A DNA stretch of 6,146 nt from an uncultured Planctomycetaceae bacterium (GTDB lineage: Bacteria > Planctomycetota > Planctomycetia > Planctomycetales > Planctomycetaceae). Below are positions 1-3,899 of the stretch, in pieces. The notes under the pieces are model-generated. The model was not told where the DNA came from. It did not search any database and saw nothing but the letters and a program-made list of their open reading frames with translations. Numbering within the stretch: position 1 is the first letter of the stretch; each line of letters starts with the position of its first letter. A program made the translations under genes and the position numbers. The DNA lies in contig CALJUK010000672.1 of the NCBI GenBank assembly GCA_937975745.1, positions 1 to 6,146 on the forward strand, in the 5' to 3' direction.

Positions 1-57
1 ACTTACGGCGACCTGGTTTAGATTCCTATCCTCTGCCGGATCGAACTCCAGCCCAAA
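1..57 (+). pseudogene. flgA: upstream coding remnant of flgA with in-frame TAG at 19-21
   Basis: In the same frame as the flgA body, bases 22-57 read IPILCRIELQPK and run directly into VLVARYDVPKG. This looks like the beta strand that normally leads into the SAF domain of FlgA, so coding sequence appears to extend upstream of GTG 58. Bases 1-18 in that frame read TYGDLV, and bases 19-21 are TAG. The other two forward frames give no FlgA-like peptide here. Possible causes are a nonsense mutation (for example CAG to TAG), a sequencing error, or a frame change just before the window. The upstream part of the gene is not visible, so these cannot be separated. Confidence 0.5.
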
Positions 58-624
58 GTGCTGGTCGCTCGGTACGACGTTCCCAAAGGCCACATTCGGC
101 GGTCAGAAGATTTAACCTGGAAAGAAGTGAGCGCCGTCGGGCTGCACTTCACTGCGATGGGCGACCTGTTGGGACGCGAGGCCAGTCGTCCGCTCCCGGC
201 GGGACATCTCCTCAAGCAGGACGACATCCGGGAAGTTCCGCTGGTCAGGACGAACGAGATCTGCACCGTCTACTCGGGACAGGCGGGGCTGGTCATTCGA
301 CGACAGTACAAGGCCCGTTCAGACGGAGCCAAGGGCCAGACGATTCCGATGATTTCACTCGATTCGGGCACGCAGATTCTGGCCCGGGTGACAGGCTTGC
401 ACGAAGCGGTCGTTGTCGGCGCGGGCGATGCGCTGAACGGCGCCCTCGGCGCACCGCTTCCGGTTGGTGCCACCCAACCAGGCGTGATCTACAGCGAAGA
501 ACAGCAACCGAGAACAAATCCAGCCGGTGTTGGTCCGCCACGGCGTTTTCAACGTCGGCCCCAGGAACAACTTGAGGAGGCTGGCGCATTGCCGTTTCCA
601 ACGGCACGGGAGGGGCTGCGATGA
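58..624 (+). CDS. flgA: flagellar basal body P-ring formation protein FlgA (C-terminal part)
   Basis: FlgA is the periplasmic chaperone that helps FlgI assemble into the P ring around the rod. Counting GTG 58 as residue 1, residues 2-20 (VLVARYDVPKG then SEDL) are the start of the SAF domain. LLGREASRPLPAG (37-49) followed by QDDI is the typical FlgA motif, and PLVRTNEICTVYSGQAGLVI (61-80) begins the C-terminal domain, which ends near ARVTGLHEAVVVG (109-121). A tail of about 66 residues rich in Pro, Arg, Gln and Gly follows and is not part of the usual FlgA fold. The GTG start is only the first usable start after the TAG at 19-21. The real protein would be longer, with a signal peptide and N-terminal domain. 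As drawn, the product lacks both and would probably not work. The stop TGA (622-624) overlaps the flgH ATG, which indicates translational coupling. The identity is firm; the start and intactness are doubtful. Confidence 0.82.
   Translation: MLVARYDVPKGHIRRSEDLTWKEVSAVGLHFTAMGDLLGREASRPLPAGHLLKQDDIREVPLVRTNEICTVYSGQAGLVIRRQYKARSDGAKGQTIPMISLDSGTQILARVTGLHEAVVVGAGDALNGALGAPLPVGATQPGVIYSEEQQPRTNPAGVGPPRRFQRRPQEQLEEAGALPFPTAREGLR
590..606 (+). other. perfect 7-bp hairpin just upstream of the flgH ribosome binding site
   Basis: TGCCGTT (590-596) and AACGGCA (600-606) are perfect inverted repeats with a 3-base loop TCC. The element lies inside the last codons of flgA and ends one base before the GGGAGGGG of flgH. 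It could affect flgH translation or be a by-product of codon choice. The structure is seen; the function is a guess. Confidence 0.45.
608..615 (+). promoter_or_regulatory. ribosome binding site of flgH
   Basis: GGGAGGGG lies 5 bases before ATG 621 and is the strongest Shine-Dalgarno sequence in the window. It supports ATG 621 as the flgH start, and it lies within the coding end of flgA. Confidence 0.7.
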
Positions 625-1304
625 AAACCAGGCAACTTTCGCGACTCGCATTGGGGGTGGGAGGTTGGGCCGTCTTGGCGGGGAGTATCTCGCTGGCGGC
701 ATCCCAACCGGCACCGTTTAATTCTGGCGTATTTCCGGACGGCAATCGGCCGCGGAAGCTGAACGAGTACTCGTGGATTCACGTCGAACAACCCGAGCCG
801 CGACTTGTCAAAGTGCACGACATTGTGACGATTGTCGTCGACGAGAAGTCCGAAGTGACGTTGAACTCGCGCTATAACAGGCAACGCAACGGCATCCTGA
901 AGGCCGAAATCAAAGAGTTCCTGCGAATCGACAGTGCCGGAAACTTGGCACCGGCGGCGTTAGACGGGCCGAAGATTGACACGCAGCTGCAAAGCCGGCT
1001 GCAGAGTATGGGCCAAGTCACAGACCAGGAGGGCATTCGCTACCGGATCGCTGCAACCGTCGTCGACGTGCTGCCGAACGGCAACCTGGTTCTGGAGGCT
1101 CGGAAGGCGATTCGCACAAATGATGATGTCTGGGAATACCAGCTGACCGGCATGATCCGTAGCCAGGCTATCAACAACGACAACACCGCGCTGAGCGAAA
1201 ATGTTGCCAACTTGTCCATCGAGAAAACACAGCGCGGCAAAGTGTTTGACGCCACACAACGTACATGGGGCCTGAGGCTGTACGACTGGCTTTTCCCATT
1301 CTAG
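621..1304 (+). CDS. flgH: flagellar L-ring protein FlgH
   Basis: FlgH forms the L ring that lets the rod pass through the outer membrane. The 227-residue product is close to the usual length (E. coli about 232). Family motifs are clear: HDIVTIVVDE (66-75), VLPNGNLVLEARKAI (150-164), then NDNTALSENVANLSIEKTQRG, and the terminal LYDWLFPF. Residues 1-28 form a signal peptide (MKTRQLSR, then a hydrophobic core). FlgH is normally a lipoprotein with a lipobox such as LAGC, but here the matching place reads LAGS (19-22; Ser codon AGT at 684-686) and the whole protein has no cysteine. Cleavage by signal peptidase I near AAS/Q (26-29) is more likely, giving a ring protein without a lipid anchor. The start is supported by GGGAGGGG at 608-615 and the ATGA overlap with flgA. 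It sits between flgA and flgI, as expected for ring assembly genes. Confidence 0.96.
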   Translation: MKTRQLSRLALGVGGWAVLAGSISLAASQPAPFNSGVFPDGNRPRKLNEYSWIHVEQPEPRLVKVHDIVTIVVDEKSEVTLNSRYNRQRNGILKAEIKEFLRIDSAGNLAPAALDGPKIDTQLQSRLQSMGQVTDQEGIRYRIAATVVDVLPNGNLVLEARKAIRTNDDVWEYQLTGMIRSQAINNDNTALSENVANLSIEKTQRGKVFDATQRTWGLRLYDWLFPF

Positions 1305-1308
1305 CGGT

Positions 1309-1352
1309 GGTTCCCGGCCGATGCCGGGGGCTTGGCGAGGGCCGAGGCTCGC
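1309..1352 (+). other. two GC-rich hairpins in the flgH-flgI gap
   Basis: CCCGGC (1313-1318) and GCCGGG (1323-1328) form a perfect 6-bp stem with loop CGAT. The stem extends to 1309-1332 with four more pairs, three of them G-U. It starts five bases after the flgH stop. A second hairpin, GCGAG (1335-1339) with CTCGC (1348-1352), follows directly. No T-run follows either one, so an ordinary intrinsic terminator is unlikely. A role in mRNA 3'-end protection or differential expression of flgH and flgI is possible. The rest of the 93-bp gap shows no gene, and there is no clear Shine-Dalgarno sequence before flgI. Confidence 0.5.
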
Positions 1353-1397
1353 TCCGAATTTCTCTCGCACTCTTCCGCTGGCAAATGAGTCCAATCC

Positions 1398-2534
1398 ATG
1401 TTGCATGACTCCCCAAGACCGACTTCTGCCAACTCGTCACGGGCCGCTCTCCGCGGTTTCGGCCGCAGTGGCGTCATTGTGGTGCTGGCAATCCTGGTGT
1501 TGCTTGTTTCTCAGCCCGCCGCCGAAGCACGTGTTCGACTGGAAGATATTTGTACGGTCTACGGTCAGAAAGAAGTTCGGTTGACCGGCGTCGGATTGGT
1601 CGTCGGCCTGAACAAGACCGGAGATGGGGGAAAAAATCTTCCGTCGATGCGTGCTCTGGCTGCGGCTTTAAGTCAGCTGGACATGCCAATCTCGGGTCTG
1701 GCGGAACTCCGTGACGCAGACAACGTGGCCGTGGTGATGATCGAGGCCACCGTTCCCAAGACAGGCATTCGCCGAGGCCAGAAGATCGACTGCTACGTCA
1801 GTTCATTCATGGGGGCCAAGAGTCTGCGAGGGGGCCGTCTTTTGATCGCACCACTGCGGATGGCTGAAGTCAACAGCGATACGCTGGTGGGCCTGGCGTC
1901 GGGACCTGTGTACCTTGAAGATGCTTCCGTCCCGACGAACGGCACCATTCCTGGCGGTGTGCTCGTCGAGCAGGACTTCTACACGTTCTTCGTCGACAAC
2001 TCTCGCGGGCATACTGTTACCTTGCTCCTCAATGAGCAGTATTCGAGCTTTCACGCATCGAGCGAGGTGGCACGCCTGGTGAACGCCGAGTTCGAGCACG
2101 AAACGGGAAATGAACAGCTGGCCCGCGCCATCGGGCCGGGAGTTGTTGAGGTCCGGATTCCCGAAGAATATCGTGAGTATCCGGTCGAATTCGTTGCAGA
2201 AATGATGCGGGCCGGCATCGACAACCCCAGCTCGCAGGCTCGCGTTGTCGTCAATGTCAAGTCGGGAACGGTAGTGGTCACCGGCGAAGTCGAGATCAGT
2301 CCGGTGGTGATTTCACACCCGAATTTGACCGTCGAAATCGGACAGGAACAATTTCCCGGTGCCGGTGGCGCATTCGTCGATTTGCTCGATCAGGCGGGAC
2401 GGCAGTCGCCGCAACAACTCCGCCACCTGGTCACCGAATTGAACAAACTTCGAGTGCCCAAAGAAGATGTCATTTCCATCATCCGCGAGTTGCACCGAAG
2501 CGGAAAATTGCACGCCGAATACGACGAACACTAG
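1398..2534 (+). CDS. flgI: flagellar P-ring protein FlgI
   Basis: FlgI forms the P ring in the periplasm around the rod, at the peptidoglycan layer. The product has 378 residues (E. coli 365). A polar leader of about 24 residues precedes a hydrophobic core (25-37, GVIVVLAILVLLV), with a likely signal peptidase I site after PAAEA (40-44). The mature start RVRLEDICTVYGQ is typical. Other family motifs are LTGVGLVVGLNKTGDGG, NVAVVMIEATVP, VSSFMGAKSLRGGRLLIAPL, and the C-terminal LVTELNKLRVPKEDVISIIR with GKLHAEYDEH. ATG 1398 is the first start after an in-frame TGA at 1386-1388. It lacks a good Shine-Dalgarno sequence, and the leader before the hydrophobic core is unusually long, but no alternative start lies closer that keeps the signal peptide. 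Export depends on Sec, and assembly depends on FlgA. Its stop codon lies within the inverted repeat described next. Confidence 0.97.
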   Translation: MLHDSPRPTSANSSRAALRGFGRSGVIVVLAILVLLVSQPAAEARVRLEDICTVYGQKEVRLTGVGLVVGLNKTGDGGKNLPSMRALAAALSQLDMPISGLAELRDADNVAVVMIEATVPKTGIRRGQKIDCYVSSFMGAKSLRGGRLLIAPLRMAEVNSDTLVGLASGPVYLEDASVPTNGTIPGGVLVEQDFYTFFVDNSRGHTVTLLLNEQYSSFHASSEVARLVNAEFEHETGNEQLARAIGPGVVEVRIPEEYREYPVEFVAEMMRAGIDNPSSQARVVVNVKSGTVVVTGEVEISPVVISHPNLTVEIGQEQFPGAGGAFVDLLDQAGRQSPQQLRHLVTELNKLRVPKEDVISIIRELHRSGKLHAEYDEH

Positions 2535-2626
2535 AACCAGTTTCAAAACCGGTTGGTGGCGAGTCTTCGGCCAGCATTCACAGGACGAAGACGAAGCACA
2601 CAGAGGTTTTGGAACCGCTTCTAGTG
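2529..2626 (+). repeat. nested imperfect inverted repeat spanning the flgI stop codon
   Basis: Bases 2529-2550 pair with 2605-2626 over 22 positions: 19 Watson-Crick pairs, one G-U (2543 with 2612) and two mismatches (2537 with 2618, 2539 with 2616). The ends are CACTAG and CTAGTG, and the inner end is CAAAACC with GGTTTTG. The 54-base interior holds a second, perfect inverted repeat, GTCTTCG (2563-2569) with CGAAGAC (2586-2592). The flgI stop TAG (2532-2534) lies in the outer stem. No T-run follows, so it does not look like a standard terminator. It may be an mRNA processing or stability structure, or a small palindromic element inserted at the end of flgI. I see no target-site duplication at its edges. 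Confidence 0.6.
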
Positions 2627-2700
2627 GCTGAAATCTGAAGGTAACTCTTCGGCCGACAGCGGTCGTCCCAATTTAGTAGCGAAACGAAACGAGACGGACC
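2627..2700 (+). other. leader region of flgJ with short repeats
   Basis: This is the rest of the 166-bp flgI-flgJ gap. TCTTCGGCC at 2646-2654 repeats the 9-mer at 2564-2572 inside the inverted repeat. Just before flgJ is a purine-rich run, CGAAACGAAACGAGACG (2680-2696), made of a pentamer repeated with one change. It offers only a weak Shine-Dalgarno match. No promoter could be called by eye, and there is no gene. Confidence 0.35.
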
Positions 2701-3021
2701 ATGACAGCTCCCATCTTCTCGTCGAGCCTCTCTTCCGGACAGTCCATCAATGCAATTGCGAATGCGGCACAGACGAATACCGACGGCCCGTCGACGGAGA
2801 CGAAGGAGGCTTTCCAGGACTTTGTCGGCGGCACGTTCTTCAAGATGATGCTGAAGTCCCTTCGCGACGGTCAGGAGAAATCGGCCTATTTCCACGGCGG
2901 CCAGGCCGAGGATGTTTTCCAGGGACAGTTGGACCAGCAGGTGGCCGAGGACCTGGCTCGCACTCACGGGGCGGCGTTTGCCGATTCGATGTTTCAGCAG
3001 TTTTCTTATCAAATTCGCTAA
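2701..3021 (+). CDS. flgJ: single-domain rod-binding protein, FlgJ N-terminal type
   Basis: The 106-residue product matches the rod-binding domain found at the N terminus of FlgJ, which works in the periplasm as a scaffold or cap in rod assembly. A low-complexity Ser/Thr/Asn-rich leader (1-34) is followed by AFQDFVGGTFFKMMLKSLRD (37-56), which is the characteristic phenylalanine and MLK/LR segment. A middle part with YFHGGQAEDVFQGQLDQQ (63-80) and an end with LARTHGAAFADSMFQQF (85-101) correspond to the usual gGiGLAD-like helix. The C-terminal muramidase domain of enterobacterial FlgJ (total about 313 residues) is absent. The gene ends cleanly at TAA 3019-3021, so this is the short form of the protein rather than a truncation. 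Another enzyme must open the peptidoglycan. The gene sits after flgI, the usual place for flgJ. ATG 2701 is the natural start, although the ribosome binding site is weak. Confidence 0.9.
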   Translation: MTAPIFSSSLSSGQSINAIANAAQTNTDGPSTETKEAFQDFVGGTFFKMMLKSLRDGQEKSAYFHGGQAEDVFQGQLDQQVAEDLARTHGAAFADSMFQQFSYQIR

Positions 3022-3179
3022 AGTCGTGGCCCTGCTGGTGGGCGAATGTGTCGTCACGATGCCCACTGGACCGCGATCCGCACGATTCGCGCGTTGATCC
3101 GCAGGAATTCTCTCACCCAGCGAACAGGTTCGGCCGAATTCTTATCTATGGGCCGATCGTACGGTTCTTGCCGAATAGT

Positions 3180-3204
3180 CCGGTCCTGTCGCTTGACGGG
3201 CCGG
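3180..3204 (+). other. strong GC-rich bulged hairpin
   Basis: CCGGTCCTGTC (3180-3190) pairs with GACGGGCCGG (3195-3204) to give ten pairs, nine Watson-Crick and one G-U. One T at 3184 is bulged, and the loop is GCTT. No T-run follows, so it is not a typical intrinsic terminator. It sits in the middle of the flgJ-flgN gap and could be a transcript-processing or leader structure for flgN. CGGTCCGACCG, an 11-base interrupted palindrome, lies over its 3' end (3202-3212). Confidence 0.5.
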
Positions 3205-3239
3205 TCCGACCGTGGTGATAGACGCGGCCAGGATCATTC

Positions 3240-3286
3240 GGCGAGCTGGAAACCGCGAAAACCGCTGTTGCGGTCGGCTGGTCGCC
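3240..3286 (+). other. nested hairpin upstream of flgN
   Basis: ACCGC (3261-3265) and GCGGT (3270-3274) form a perfect stem with loop TGTT. It is enclosed by GGCGA (3240-3244) and TCGCC (3282-3286). A second ACCGC at 3252-3256 could compete for the same partner. The stems are short, and such pairs are common in GC-rich DNA. Confidence 0.3.
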
Positions 3287-3315
3287 GCAGCGTAACTGGC
3301 TGCTGGAAAGAAATC

Positions 3316-3325
3316 GGGGGGGAAG
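3316..3325 (+). promoter_or_regulatory. ribosome binding site of flgN containing a run of seven G
   Basis: GGGGGGGAAG lies directly before ATG 3326. The purine-rich run is the only plausible Shine-Dalgarno sequence here, and it supports ATG 3326 as the start. A single-base run of this length can slip on replication and would alter the spacing to the start codon. Confidence 0.5.
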
Positions 3326-3856
3326 ATGCATCCCAGTGGTGCCCGTCAAGTGCGCGCCGAATCGGCCGCCACCGTGTTGGACTCGATCCGTCTACTGCTG
3401 CAGAAACTTGCGGAAACACAGCAGGCGTTTTTGGAACTGCTGCACGAAAAGTCTGAAGAACTGCGAAGTCCACGGGCAGCGCACATGCGCGAGCTTGTCA
3501 GACGCGAACAGCTGTTTGTCCAGCAATTGAGCGGCCTCGAACAGCGGCGAGCCGACATCCTGGCTGAGGCGGTTCAGCGTGGCTTCTCTTCCGGGACGCT
3601 GCGAGGCCTGCTGCAGCGACTGTCGGCTGAAGGTCAGAAGACAAACGACTTGTTGACGCTGGTCAAGTCGTGCGAAGGTGTCGCCGTGCAGATTCGACAG
3701 TTGAGTTGGACGCAATGGATTGTGGCCCAACGGGCGTCGGCCTATTTCAAGTCGATTTTGGAACTGATTGCCAACCACGGCCAGAAGTCGCCGGACTACA
3801 GTCATGGAGCACAGCGTCCGACGGTGGGGGGCGCGATTCTGGACGCTTCGGCTTGA
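3326..3856 (+). CDS. flgN: flagellar export chaperone FlgN
   Basis: FlgN is the cytoplasmic chaperone that binds the C-terminal ends of FlgK and FlgL, keeps them unfolded and delivers them to the flagellar export apparatus. The 176-residue product is mostly helical, with Leu/Gln/Glu/Arg-rich coiled-coil sequence from about residue 15 to 100 (for example LLLQKLAETQQAFLELLHEK and VQQLSGLEQRRADIL). A Thr/Leu-rich middle and a short Gly/Ser/Ala tail follow. It is somewhat longer than enterobacterial FlgN (about 140). There is no signal peptide or membrane segment. FlgN proteins are poorly conserved, so the call rests on the helical pattern and on position directly before its clients flgK and flgL. 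The start at ATG 3326 has a G/A-rich ribosome binding site, and an in-frame TAA at 3293-3295 limits any upstream extension. Confidence 0.82.
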   Translation: MHPSGARQVRAESAATVLDSIRLLLQKLAETQQAFLELLHEKSEELRSPRAAHMRELVRREQLFVQQLSGLEQRRADILAEAVQRGFSSGTLRGLLQRLSAEGQKTNDLLTLVKSCEGVAVQIRQLSWTQWIVAQRASAYFKSILELIANHGQKSPDYSHGAQRPTVGGAILDASA

Positions 3857-3871
3857 TCGGACTTGAAGCCG
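3849..3871 (+). other. hairpin over the flgN stop codon
   Basis: CGGCTT (3849-3854) and AAGCCG (3866-3871) are perfect inverted repeats with an 11-base loop. The flgN stop TGA (3854-3856) begins at the last base of the left arm. The rest of the 43-bp gap to flgK holds AAAGAGAC (3886-3893), a modest ribosome binding site for flgK. No T-run follows the stem. Confidence 0.35.
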
Positions 3872-3899
3872 CTCCGGGCAAACAGAAAGAGACTCTGCA

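Larger units (their letters stand above)
3022..3325 (+). other. 304-bp gap between flgJ and flgN with no credible gene
   Basis: This is the longest non-coding stretch in the window, and flgM often sits here in related clusters. An open frame from ATG 3046 runs into flgN as far as 3456, but its product is Arg/Ser/Cys-rich with no FlgM pattern and would overlap flgN by 131 bases. Another frame around 3144 reads IYGP, which recalls the start of some FlgM proteins, but it soon meets a stop and has no FlgM core. The stretch contains TTCGGCCGAA (a 10-base palindrome, 3129-3138), two GAATTCT copies (3105-3111, 3136-3142), a strong hairpin (3180-3204) and a nested hairpin (3240-3286). ATTCGC (3013-3018) and GCGAAT (3042-3047) flank the flgJ stop. 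Confidence 0.55.

Noticed and set aside
579..610. Possible sigma-54 site around TGGCGCATTGC
   Set aside because: The GG and GC pairs are only six bases apart instead of ten.
1309..1352. Intrinsic terminator after flgH
   Set aside because: Good stems, but no T-run follows and the next flagellar gene starts 45 bases later.
2529..2626. Transposon or MITE with target-site duplication
   Set aside because: The arms resemble terminal inverted repeats, but the flanks show no duplication and there is only one copy in the window, so I call it a repeat structure only.
3129..3180. Possible sigma-28 promoters at GCCGAATT, GCCGATCG and GCCGAATA
   Set aside because: None matches GCCGATAA well, and no TAAA-like -35 lies at the right distance.
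3046..3456. Open frame of 136 codons after flgJ, considered as flgM or a small unknown gene
   Set aside because: The product is Arg/Ser/Cys-rich and has no FlgM helix pattern. There is no Shine-Dalgarno sequence, and it overlaps flgN by 131 bases in another frame.
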